Below, in pieces: positions 23,111 through 33,504 of a stretch of 64,000 bases of DNA. This DNA comes from Zygnema cylindricum (taxonomy: Eukaryota > Streptophyta > Zygnematophyceae > Zygnematales > Zygnemataceae), in contig JBBHKE010000339.1 of the NCBI GenBank assembly GCA_037447655.1, positions 1 through 64,000 on the forward strand, in the 5' to 3' direction. How positions within the stretch are numbered: the stretch's first letter is position 1; every line of letters begins with the position of its first letter. Under the pieces are notes generated by a model. It made no database searches and had not been told where the DNA came from. It saw nothing but the letters and a program-made list of their open reading frames with translations. A program made the position numbers and the translations under genes.

Positions 23111-24762
23111 ACAGTATATCATTGTTGAGCAGGTACCTTTTACTCCATCTCCTTTTTCTTCCTCTACCTCTCTGCCAAATGTCCGTGGGCCGTTAGATCC
23201 TACTTCCGGAGCTGCTCCTACCACTACACGATCTCTACAGAACATTAGGGGACCAACAGTTCTTGCGTCATATTTTCCGTGGGGAAGAAGGCAAAGCAGC
23301 CGCCTTTGAGGTGACCGAGTGGAGAGTGCATTTTTCAGGAAGCACAAAGGAGCTGTTTACTATTCAGGAAACCTTTTCCGTTCTTGAAAAGAATCATTAA
23401 ATCTCGGCTGCAAATGATGAGATAAAGTCAATTATGGAAGCCCAAACTTGGGAACTTGTGGAGCTCCCACCAACCGGAAGGCTATCGGTTGTAAGTGGGT
23501 CTTCAAATTAAAATTGAATCCTGATAGTACAATTGAGAGATATAAAGCTAGATTGGTCGCTAAGGGATTTAGTCAGAAGGAGGGAATTGATTATGAAGAG
23601 ACCTTTTATCCTGTGGTTCGCTTTCCTACTGTTAGGGTTTTGCTAGCTCTTGCTGCAATAGAGGATATGGAATTGCATCAAATGGACGTTAAGACAACTT
23701 TCTTGCATATTGATTTGGAAGAAGTAATTTATATGAAGCAGCCAGAGATATATGCAGAAAAAGGGAAAGAAAATCTGGTCTATAAACTGTTGAAGTCCTG
23801 TATGGTCTAAAACATGCTCTAAACAATGGAACTTGAAGTAAGATGAGTTTTTAACCAATCTTGGCTTTACGAAGATCAGTTCAGATCATTCAGTTTATGT
23901 AATGCAAGGTGAGGATGGAGTGATTTATGTGCCTGTGTATGTAGATGATTTGATGTTGATTAGCAAATTTATCAATGAAACTAATAAAATAAAAGCAGAT
24001 CTGAATTCTCAGTTTGAAATGAAGGACTTGGGTGAGGCTAACTATATTCTAGGAATTCAGGTACAAAGAGATAAGAAACGGAGAATTATTTATCTAACTC
24101 AAAAAAAAACAATCAGGAACATGCTAGAAAAGTTTGGTATGTCAAAAGCAAAGGGGAGTGCCACCCCTATGGAATTCAGGCAGAAGTAAAACGGTACGGA
24201 AACGGATGGTGGTGTTTTGGTTGATGATTTCATGGATTCATGGGAGGCATATTCTATCTCCTCCATTCTTTACAGGCAGATTGTCGGAAGCCTTATCTAT
24301 TTCAAAAACTGTATTCGTCCAGACATCACAGCCGCGAATGGAGCCTTAAGCCGAAGCCTGCAAAATTCGAGGAAGTCAGACTATGAGGCAGCAAAGAGAG
24401 TTTTTCGCTATCTTGCAGGAACTCGAAATCTTAGACTCTCTCTCAGTGGAGAGGAAGTCAAAATTCATACATCGAGCGATGCGAGCTACGGAGATATGCC
24501 TAGCACACGCTCCACCACCTGATACATTCTCAATATCGCCACTGGAACTTGCTGCTGGAGAAGTTAACTTCAAAAGGTATCAACTCAATCTACTATCGAG
24601 GCTGAGTACATGGCTGCCAGCTTTGTAGTTAAGGAGATACTTTGGGTAAATTCTCTTCTTCAAAAGCTTCTCTTAATGCAATCTGGACCAAAAATAGTGT
24701 GGTGTGACAATCAGGTAGCAATCACTTTTGCATCTAATCCCAGTCATCAGTTTAAGAGTAAG
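23111..24762 (+). pseudogene. E2 integrase-RT linker, reverse transcriptase and partial RNase H
   Basis: After a low-complexity Ser/Thr/Pro linker (23130-23400), RT begins with [18 protein letters not shown] (near 23478) and continues through [15 protein letters not shown] and [14 protein letters not shown]. The catalytic YVDD is at 23938-23949. Frames change near 23805, 24190 and 24520. RNase H (SSDASYGDMPS) follows and is cut at 24762 by the LTR of E4, a few residues after SNPSHQFKSK. The 3' end of E2 is not found beyond E4. Confidence 0.88.
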
Positions 24763-25581
24763 TGTTGATTTGAGGCAGCTGGTGCCCCCGAATAAGAAGA
24801 AGAAGCAGCAGCAGTTGCCATAATCACAATCAAAAATACAAGAGAGGAAACTCTCATGAATGCCTACAAATGAACGACTTCACAATGAAGTCCCAAGCAA
24901 ACGAGACACACACTAGGTCTGCAAATTTGCCAAAACTAAGAAAATAAACCAAAGAAACCACATGCAGATTTTTACAAAAATCTGCCAAAAGATCACAATG
25001 ATCTTACAATTCAAAATTCCCAAAAACTGCTTTGCAGTTTTTCCATACAAGGAATTCCTAACTCTAAATTATTCTAAGTCCAACATATACAAAGTGAACC
25101 TACACTTGATCTACACCGTAGCACAATTACCGTGGTCTGCCGGTACACTTAAACATTAATCAAACTAAACCCCGCCGTCAACCGTACAAGTATTTACACC
25201 AATCCTTAACCCTAGTCGCCGCTAAAGTACGAAGTCAAAGTTCGTCTCCTGAAATGACGGCTCGGTCAATATTTCTCTTCCAAAAACGAGAGCGAACTTT
25301 GTTCGCCGTCCGCGCATTCATTCATCACCGAAGATGAACCTCCACGTGTAAATTTGGTCCCTCAAGTAAATTTGTACTTTATCAACCAACTCAACCAAGC
25401 TTGACTTCCCACGGACCGACACGTGTACATGGAGTGTACCGAATCTGTGAACTCCCTTTGGAGTTACATACCACACCAAATCTTGTCTACGTAGACTCAG
25501 TTTGTACACAAAACCGACTAAGTCTATAATCTCTTTCTCACACTGAGATTCAGAGAGGACTAAAGGTTTCTAAAGCTTACA
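24763..25581 (-). repeat. E4 3' LTR (family F)
   Basis: 819 bp, + strand TGTTGATTTG...AAGCTTACA, followed by the polypurine-tract complement CTCCCCTAAACC. It contains seven GTAC cores and CACGTGTA motifs. Confidence 0.88.
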
Positions 25582-25604
25582 CTCCCCTAAACCTTTAGAC
25601 TCTC

Positions 25605-25934
25605 TCAGCCACTAAGTCCACATGCCTCTCTACAAAATTTCAATTTAGGTGCAGGTAAAAGCTTAGTCATCATATCTGCTACCATCATCTCATCCAGCAA
25701 ATAACTAAGTTTCAAAATTCGGTTCATCACCTTCTCTCTTACAAAATACAACTTGATATCAATGTGCTTGCTTTTGATGTGATGACTTGGGTTAGATGCA
25801 ATCGCTATAGCTGCCTGGTTTTCACACCACACTATTTGAGGTCCTGATTGCATGAAATGAAGTTCTTGAAGGAGAGACTTTACCCAAAGTAACTCCTTGA
25901 TAGCTGAGTTGGCTGCCATGTATTTTGCCTCCAT
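25605..25934 (-). pseudogene. E4 RNase H C-terminal part
   Basis: An open stretch reads MEAKYMAANSAIKELLWVKSLL, WCENQAAIAIASNPSHHIKSKHIDIKLYFVREK and MVADMMTKLLPAPKL. The last block is the typical end of a copia polyprotein, followed by the polypurine tract and LTR. A stop at about 25935-25955 separates it from the RT/RNase H frame. Confidence 0.92.
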
Positions 25935-25955
25935 TGTAGATTGAGCTGTGACTTT

Positions 25956-26891
25956 CTAAAACTTGCTGCTGCAGCAGCATGTTCCACTTCCAATCTTGAG
26001 AATGAATCCGATATTGGAGCGGCGGCTTGGCATGTCTCCGTAACTCGCATCCCTCCAAGTCTGAATTTTTACTTCACCTCCACCGAGAGCAAGTCGCATA
26101 TTCTGTGTCCCTGCAAGATACCGAAGAACCCTCTTTGCTGCCTCCGAATTCGATCTCCTCGGATTTTGTAAACTCCGGCTTAAAGCACCGACTGCTGCCG
26201 CAATATCCAGACGTGTGCAATTCATGAAGTAGATTAGACTACCGACAATCTGACGATATGGAATGGCAGCCATAGAATCTGCCTCCCCTGATTCCAAGGT
26301 GTCATAAAAAATGACTCCTCCATCGGTCTCCGTGCCTTCCACCTTTTGCTTAAATTCCATGGGAGTGGCACTTCCCTTTGCCTCTGCCATGCCAAACTTT
26401 TCAAGCATGTTCCCAATCGCTTCCAGCTGCGTTAGATAGATTATTCTCCGATCTCTATCCCTTTCTACTTGAATTCCGAGAATATACTTTGCCTCCCCTA
26501 AATCTTTCATCTCAAATCTGGAATTGAAGGCTGTCTTATTTTTGTTAATCTCATTCATTGACTTACTTAGTAGCAACAAATCATCTACATACACCGCAAT
26601 GTAAATAATCCCATCTTCCCCTTCCATAACATAGACTGAGTGATCTGAACTAATCCTCACAAAGCGGAGACCAGTTAGAAACTCATCTAGTTTCAGATTC
26701 CACTGACTTGGAGCCTGCTTCAGTCCGTACAAGGATTTCAACAACTTACAGACCATATTTTCTTTTCCTGTCTCTCCATACATTTCAGGCTGCTTCATAT
26801 AAATTACTTCCTCTAAATCTCCATGCATGAAAGTCGTCTTAACATCCATTTGATTTAATTCCATATCCTTAATGGCAGCTAAAGACAACAA
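25956..26891 (-). pseudogene. E4 reverse transcriptase and RNase H N-terminal part
   Basis: 311 open codons contain [36 protein letters not shown], the catalytic YVDD (26580-26591), EAKYILGIQVERDRDRRIIYL, RQIVGSLIYFMNCTRLDIAAAVGALSRSL and the RNase H start TWRDASYGDMPSRRS. In the RNase H motif an expected Ser-Asp is Arg-Asp, but the Asp stays. The catalytic core looks intact, so this is one of the better preserved RT cores here. A stop near 26935 separates it from the RT N-terminus. Confidence 0.93.
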
Positions 26892-26933
26892 AATTCTGAG
26901 AGTTGGAAACTGGACAACCGGTGAGAAAGTCTT

Positions 26934-27545
26934 TTAATAGTCAATTCCCTCCTTCTGACTATAACCTTTCGCAACAAGCCTAGCCTTATATCTCTTAAAT
27001 GAATTATCCGGAATTAGCTTAACTTTAAAAACCCACTTACAGCCAATGGCTTTTCGATCCGGCGGAAGCTCCACAAGCTCCCAAGTTTGAGCCTCCATTA
27101 TAGATCGCATTTCGTCATTCGCCGCGGAGATCCATTGATCCTTTTCCGGGGCTGAAAAATCTTCTTGTATGGTGACTGGCTCCATAGTGGTTGCTGAAAA
27201 TAGAGCATGCTCCACCGGTTCACCTCGCAGCCTGTTGCTTTGCCTTCTTCCCCCCGGAAAATCTGAGGCTGGAACTGATGGATCGAAACGTGTCCGCCGA
27301 GGAGGAGGAGGAGGAGGAGGAGGTGGAGGATGAGGAGGAGAAGTGGACGGAGTTATTACTTGTTGAACCACCTGAGTGGCCGGAGGATGTATAGGAAATG
27401 ATCCTCCATTGACAAGTGAGGAAGAACTTGCCGAAGATTGAAGAGGAACATTTTCAAAAATTACATATTCTTGAATTTTGGCATTCTTCTCAAAATCTGT
27501 CATGCCAAAAACATCAACCGATTGACTCTTATCCTTAACCTGCAT
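26934..27545 (-). pseudogene. E4 integrase-RT linker with polyproline tract, RT start
   Basis: 203 open codons. The linker holds a run of Pro encoded by a GGA/GGT repeat on the + strand (27298-27350), then RRQSNRLRGEPVEHALFS and the RT start [18 protein letters not shown] and [16 protein letters not shown]. In copia polyproteins this linker is poorly conserved and often low-complexity. Confidence 0.88.
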
Positions 27546-28525
27546 ATTCTTGGCAACCTAAAGAGTTTTTTATCCATATTGTATGCTCTATAGCCTACGG
27601 AATCATCATCATATCCCATAAAGATTCCGGGAACCGATTTCGGATGAAGCTTAGAAATAGGAAGATTATCTAAAATAAAGCATTTGCTACCAAAAACCCG
27701 GAAGTGACTCACATTGGGTTTCCTTCTGGTCCACACTTCATAGGGTGTTTTACCTTTTACGGCTTTAGTTTCTATCCTATTCCTAATATAAGATGCACAT
27801 GAGAAAGCTTCACCCCAAAATTTAAAATCTATCCCTTTATCTAACATCATAGATTTTGCACTTTCCGTTAAAGTTTGGTTAAGTCTTTCTGATACTCCGT
27901 TTTGCTCTGGAGTATATGGAACTGTAAATTGATGAGAAATGCCATGTTCCTTTAATTAATCAGAAAATGCATTAGAAATATATTCTCCTCCGTTGTCGGA
28001 CCGAAAGGAGAGAATCGGCTTCCCGTGAAGTTTTTCCGCCCAAAGCCGAAAGTGCTTGAAGTGATTAAACACTTCACTCTTCTCCTTCATAAAGTAAACC
28101 TTGCGCTAACGGGAGAAATCATATGTAAAAGTAACCAAAATCCGGCTGCCACTAAGGGAAGGAACTTTTGACGGTCCTAACACATCCGAATGAATTACTT
28201 GCAGTAAATCCGTGGCCCTGTTATCCGCGGTCTGAGGTAGGGGCAGCTTGTGAAGCTTGCCCAAAGCACAACCATCACATACATGAGAATCTTTTTGTCC
28301 TAATTTGACACCATCTATCATATTTTGCTTTACCATTTTATCAAGCCTTTCATGATGAACATGACCGAGCCTCTTATGCCACAAAACATTTTCCGGAAGG
28401 ACACTGGAGTATGCAAAGTCAATTTCATTAGCCAAGTCCATCCGGTATAACAAGTTTGGGCCTCTAGTTCCTACCAAGGCTACTCTCCCATATTTGCTTA
28501 TTACGTTTTTCCCATTCTTTTGCAA
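27500..28525 (-). pseudogene. E4 integrase, two frames
   Basis: 28525-28106 encodes the GAG-pre-integrase zinc region (WHKRLGHVHHERLDKM, SHVCDGCALGKLHKLPLPQ) and the integrase start VIHSDVLGPSKVPSLSGSR. 27850-27500 encodes the integrase end (KFWGEAFSCASYIRNRIETKAVKG, YEVWTRRKPNVSHFRVFGSKC, IFMGYDDDSVGYRAYN). Between them (27851-28105) the core with NGGEYISNAFSD is broken by stops. Confidence 0.88.
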
Positions 28526-28537
28526 AATTTCAAATCC

Positions 28538-28898
28538 TTACATTTCAACCATCGAAAAGGAAAACAAATTTTTCTTCAATTTTGCGATATAGAGAACATC
28601 ATGTAAGGTTCTCTTTACAATCTGACCATTGATGTCACATGCTAACTCCACGCTTCCCTTCGGCATAGCCTCCACAACGCTGTCATCCGCATAATAAATC
28701 CGACGAGTGGGAATTGGAGTAAGGGTTTTGAAGTAAGCCCGGTTACCGCACATGTGAGAAGAGCACCCGGAATCCATAATCCACCCGTTCTCTTGAGGTC
28801 CCTCCATGAGATCTTTCGCAAAAGCAAATAATTCATCGTCATCAGATTGCGGAAATCTGACCACATCGTCTTTTTCTTCCGCCGGATTATCTTGTTCC
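28538..28898 (-). pseudogene. E4 protease
   Basis: The aspartic protease active site is present (WIMDSGCSSHMCGN, DSG at 28766-28774), with GSVELACDINGQIVKRTLHDVLYIAKLKKNLFS downstream. The N-terminal side runs into the solo LTR at 28898; apparent codons upstream of that point are LTR sequence. Confidence 0.9.
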
Positions 28899-29895
28899 TG
28901 TTGTTTTGGAAACCTTGAGTTCTCTCTATATCTTGCTGCTATGCTACCATGCTGTGCTAAGTCTGACATCGCAGCTAGAAACCTTGAGCACTCTAGACTT
29001 GTTGCTGTGCTGCTATGCTGCTCTAATCTGACATTGCAGCTGCACTGCTCTAATATCAGAGCTGCGCTGACAGATCATAGCAGTCATAGCAGTCATAGCA
29101 GAGTCATAGCAGCTATAGCAGTCTGCGCAAGAAAGGTGTTCTGAATATGAGTCAGTTTGTGTGAGGATAAATTGATGGGGACATGATTTAGTGAGTATGT
29201 AACTCGAAAGGGAGTACACACATTCGGTGCACTTCAGGCACACGTGTCGGTCCGTAGTCAAGTTTGGTTGTTCTAGAAGAAAAGGTACAGTTACATTTGA
29301 GGACCAAAGTTACACGTGGAGGTTCATCTTCGGTGATGAAAGAATACGTGGAAAGCGGACGAAGTCCGTCGTCATTTTTGAAGAGAAGTATTGACTGTAG
29401 CGTCATTTCAGCGGACGAACTTTAACCGCGTACTATTTCATTTCTAGCGGCTGTCTCATTGGTGTAAATAATTATGTGCATTCGACGGTGGGATTTTGTT
29501 AATGAAGAAGTAGTGTACCAATTGACCACGCTAGTTGTAGTACAGTGTGATCAACTGTAGGCTCACTTGTATATATAGGACTTAGATTACTTTAAGAGAA
29601 GTAGGATTGTTGTGTAGGAAAAACTGCGAAGCAGTTTTTGGGTGTGTTTGAATTATAAGATCATTGTGATATTTTGGCAGAACTTTGTGAAATTCTGCAT
29701 GTTGGTTCTTTGGTGTATATTTTATATTGTGGCAAATTTGCAGACCTAGGGTGTGTCTGGTTTGTTTGGGGCTTCATTGTGAAGTTGGTTGTTTGTGGGA
29801 TTTCGTGAGAGTTTCCTCTTTGCACAATTAATTATCATGGCAACTGCCGGTGCTTCTTCATATTCTTCAGTGGCACCAGCTGCCTCAAATCAACA
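28899..29895 (+). mobile_element. Solo LTR of family F, inserted in E4 gag-protease region
   Basis: 997 bp, TGTTGTTTTGG...AAATCAACA, on the strand opposite to E4. It is flanked by a perfect duplication GTTCC (28894-28898 and 29896-29900), so it derives from a full element whose LTRs recombined. It has a TATATATAG box at about 29570-29578 and, like other LTRs here, a gag-type start codon (29837, MATAGASSYSS) near its end. Its first 145 bp hold an imperfect ~68-bp duplication, and 29076-29123 hold repeats of CATAGCAGT. Confidence 0.93.
29076..29123 (+). repeat. CATAGCAGT minisatellite in the solo LTR
   Basis: Two perfect 9-bp units (29076-29093) are followed by three degenerate ones. No counterpart is seen in the E4 3' LTR, so the expansion is specific to this copy or subfamily. 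Confidence 0.75.
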
Positions 29896-29900
29896 GTTCC

Positions 29901-30796
29901 ATCTCATCGATTGCAAGGAAAGCCGCATTTTTAACCGGCAGTTTTGATGCCGGAAATTTCGGTGATGAATTCACTGATCGCACCTTCCATCCCACACGAT
30001 AAATTCCTGTTTCACATGCTTTTATAAATGCCGTACACAGCTGGAACACATGACCTTGACCAAAACAATATACACATCTATCATGTTTCTTATAATTCGG
30101 ATTAGGAGTAAAATTCCTATTTCCTAAAAATCTAGCCAGCCTATATGTCTGAGCATTCTAAGCTACCGCTGCATGTCCTCCATTCAATGCTATGTGATTT
30201 CCCTCTTCTTCTAGAATGTAAGCTTCAACTAAAGCTATATTCCATTTACTCTTCTCTAACCTCTTTAGCTGTTCCGATGCTCTTTTATATTCAGTAGGAA
30301 GCCCTCTCATTAAAATCATTGCTTGATGATAGGGAGAAAAACTCCCCCTGGAGCATGCATTTTCCCACAATATGAGTTTCAAACCACTACAGTATGATTT
30401 CATATCACCCCCAGTATATTTATAATCCCAAATTTTTCCAGCAGTTATAACCTCATTTTGCTCAGTAGCTATGACATGAGAATCTCTCAAACTCTTCCAT
30501 AATTCAAAAGCCGTAATGATATGGATATATGTCATATTTAAGTATTTCGACAAAATATATTTGAGAACATGTAATGCATCCTCATTTTTCTTTCCAAATT
30601 TAGGGTCCGTATCCGAAAGAACACCAAAAACCACATCATAGAGTTTTACTTGCTTAAGGTAAGATTTAGTCAAATCAGCCCAATGCATATATTTTTCTCC
30701 ATTAAACACCAGGATCCGTGAGGGCGGGCCTGTGACCTGTTGATTTGAGGCAGCTGGTACCTTCGAAGAAGAAGAAGAAGGAGCAGCAGTTGCCAT
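29901..30796 (-). pseudogene. E4 gag
   Basis: Gag starts in the 5' LTR (complement of 30794-30796, MATAAPSSSSSKVPAASNQQ) and continues through VTGPPSRILVFNGEKYMHW, DALHVLKYILSKYLNMTYIHI, KYTGGDMKSY and SFSPYHQAMILMRGLPTEYK to a stop near 30158. A zinc knuckle CVYCFGQGHVFQLC follows near 30030-30075. This is the UBN2-type Gag of the D/F group. The long frame could also start further upstream in the LTR (30844), but the MATAAP start is shared with the solo LTR. It is disrupted by one stop and by the solo LTR. Confidence 0.9.
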
Positions 30797-30849
30797 AATC
30801 ACAATAAAAAATACAAGAGAGGAAACTCTCACGAATGCCCACAAATGAC
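30738..30849 (-). repeat. E4 5' LTR fragment (family F)
   Basis: Only ~112 bp remain of an LTR expected to be about 820 bp. The primer-site-like GGTCACAGGCCCGCC (minus strand, ending at 30737) lies next to it. The alignment to the other LTR breaks at about 30849, where family-A RT sequence begins. Confidence 0.8.
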
Positions 30850-31863
30850 ATGTAGTGCCTCAAACTTATGGAGAGGCGATGACTTGTCCAGAAAGAAATC
30901 GGTGGAAGACAGCCATCAATGAAGAGATGGCCTCAATTATGGCAGCCGATACTTGGGAGCTGGTGGATTGTCCACCTAACCGAAAACCAATCGGTTGTAA
31001 GTGGGTTTTCAAATTAAAACTGAACCCAGATAACACAATCGAGCGGCTACAAGGCCCGACTAGTGGCAAAGGGATTTACACAAAAGGAGGGAATTGACAA
31101 CGAGGAAACCTTTGCCCCGGTGGTCAGATTTCCCTCCGTCCGCATACTTCTCAGCTTGGCAGCAGCGGAAGACATGGAAGTGCACCAGATGGACATCAAA
31201 ACAACCTTTTTGCATGGAGAATTAGAAGAGGCGATCTTTATGCGACAACCCGAAGGGTTTGTGGAAGAAGGAGAGGAGAGTAAGGTATGCCGGCTGATTA
31301 AATCTCTTTATGGTTTGAAACATGCGCCTCGACAGTGGAATAAGAAGCTTGATGAGTTTCTTACCGATCTGGGATATATCCGGATCTGCTCAAATCACTC
31401 AATCTATGTTTTCGAAGATGAGGAAGGTTTTATATTTATTGCAATTTATGTTGATGATTTGCTTGTTTTAAGTAAATCAATGGAAAAAATTAGTAAATTG
31501 AAAACCGATCTTAAGGGGAGATTTGAAATGAAGGATATGGGGGAAGCAAAATATATTTTGGGATTTCAAGTAGAGAGAGACCAAAAAAGAAAAATTATAA
31601 GATTGACTCAAAAAGAAGCAATAGGGAACATGCTTGAAAAATTTCAAATGGATAAAGCTAATAGTTGTACAACTCCAATGGAATTGAAGAAGGGAAGTGA
31701 GGGGAGTGAGGAAGAAGGAGTCATAGTCTTAGATGAGGAATTATCTTCTGAAGAACAGAAGTTTATGCAGACTATTCCTTACAGGCAAGTAGTGGGAAGT
31801 CTAATCTATTTTATGAATTGTACCCGGCCGGATTTAGCTGCAGCTGTAGGAGTGCTGAGTTGA
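30850..31863 (+). pseudogene. E5 reverse transcriptase (family A), 5'-truncated
   Basis: The family-A polyprotein starts abruptly with PQTYGEAMTCPERNRWKTAINEEM and continues with [16 protein letters not shown] frameshift near 31050 moves to a 266-codon open stretch with EGIDNEETFAPVVRFPSV, MEVHQMDIKTTFLHGELEEAIFM, SLYGLKHAPRQWN, the catalytic YVDD (31447-31458) and YRQVVGSLIYFMNCTRPDLAAA. A stop at 31861 ends it. Everything upstream (5' LTR, gag, protease, integrase) is missing. Confidence 0.92.
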
Positions 31864-32456
31864 AGTCTAAATGCTCCCACTTAGAAGGATTGGGAGGCAG
31901 CTAAGAGAGTTCTTAGATACTTGATAGGAACTAGGGATCTATGGTTGCATTTGGGTGGGGAGAATACTGACATCACTACTTGGAGTGATGCTAGTTATGG
32001 TGATGCTTCGATGAGGAGATGCACTTCTGGATATGTATTATATGTGGGTGATGGGGCTTGCTGTTAGAGTAGCACACAGCAAAAGGTTATTGCTCAGTCC
32101 ACCATGGAGGCTGAGCATATGGCCTCTTGCTCTGGTGTAAATGAATTGATGTGGGTCAAGTCTTTGCTTGGTGAGCTTGGTCATCTTAAGAGTGGTGTGC
32201 AAAAAATATTTTGTGATAATCAGGTAGCAATTCCTATTTCTGCCAATCCTAAACATCATTTTAAAGCCAAACACATGGTCATCACACTCAGCTTTGTTAG
32301 AGAGAAAGTAGAAAATAAAATAATCAGTTTAGAGTACCGACCAGATAGTGAGATGGTAGCAGATATGATGACCAAACCTGTGCCTTCCCCTAAGCTAATT
32401 TTTCTGTAGGGAGAAGTGTGGTCTGAAATTAAAGATTGACTAGAAAATAAGGGGAG
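31864..32456 (+). pseudogene. E5 RNase H and polypurine tract
   Basis: RNase H remains (WLHLGGENTDITTWSDASYGDA, MEAEHMASCSGVNELMWVKSLL, DNQVAIPISANPKHHFKAKHM, MVADMMTKPVPSPKLI) with stops near 31861, 31883 and 32065. The tract AAATAAGGGGAG (32445-32456) directly precedes the 3' LTR. Confidence 0.9.
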
Positions 32457-33504
32457 TGTAGAAATTAATGGTTTTTAAGTATTTTCTAGGTTTGAATAGA
32501 AATAAAGAAGCCGAGGCAGTCTACCTCTAACTTCTCTCTCCAACTCTCAAACTTGTCGCAGTCACTGAGAAATTGGAGAGGAAGCTAGAGCCATGGCTAC
32601 TTAGGCTATCCTCAGGTTTACAGGAAATTTATATTAGTCAAGGGATTAATTACTAAAAGGTATGTGCCGGCGACAGGATTTGATCCTGGTACCTCCTGGC
32701 CGTTGGAGAGTAGATAGCCGGTAGCCTTAGCCGTTAAGTCTAGAAGTAGTCTTACATAGCATATTGTACGATAATGATTTAAACATGTACACGCACGATA
32801 AATCAATTAACTATAAGTGTTAACGAGATAAATAGATATGGTAGTGTAAAAGTATGAATTGCGGTACGGATAAGAAATCAATACCGCGCATTGATTTCGT
32901 AAGCGAAACAAATACCGCGCATGTATTTATTACGGCTACCATCAAATGCGAGTTTAATTGGACAGCCGGAATTAGCGCCGAGATCGCGGAAGGAGAATTC
33001 AGCTGTTTGTGGGCATCGCCACATCGGATGACACGTGGCGATGTAACATTGGAGCGCGGCATCTCTGAGGATTAAAGGAGCAAATCCGGATATTCCACGT
33101 GGGGACATTTAGGCCATGTCGTATAATGTCCGTACATAAAGTACACCGGCAGTTGTACTTTTGCGTACGGAACTGTATTCTGATTAGTTCCGTTTATCAG
33201 TAGATAGAGTGTGTGAGAGAGATAGGACTTAGAAAAATTAGAAGATAGGACCCTCTCTCTCAGAGATCTTCTGTACAAAAGGTCATTTTTAACCCTCTAT
33301 AACTTACTGCTCAGGGGAGCAAATTCAGAGATTCTTTTTGCTATCGACTCAGTGGAGTCTTGCCTTCACAGGGGTAAAGGTGGTCAGAGTTTTTGTCTGC
33401 CATGGTGGCAGTTATTTTTGCTTAAACACAAAGGGGTCAGGATTATCCTAGAGACTTCTTGGAAGCTGTCCACTCTTAGGACTTATGGAGGTCTTAGAGT
33501 TTCA
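32457..33504 (+). repeat. E5 3' LTR (family A)
   Basis: 1048 bp, TGTAGAAATT...GAGTTTCA. It has the antisense tRNA-like block with GGATTTGATCC at 32676-32686 and many GTAC cores near 33130-33180. The flank GATAC follows; the matching left flank is lost with the 5' end of E5. Confidence 0.92.

Larger units (their letters stand above)
24763..30849 (-). mobile_element. E4: family-F copia element, 5' LTR truncated
   Basis: A minus-strand element inserted in E2 RNase H. It has a full 3' LTR (24763-25581), nearly complete coding regions and only the first ~112 bp of the 5' LTR (30738-30849), which stops abruptly against E5. Because the right end is missing, the left target GTAAG (24758-24762) has no visible partner. 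A solo LTR of the same family sits inside it in the opposite orientation (28899-29895). Confidence 0.9.

Noticed and set aside
29076-29123. CRISPR-like direct repeats
   Set aside because: 9-bp units without spacers inside a plant LTR; a minisatellite.
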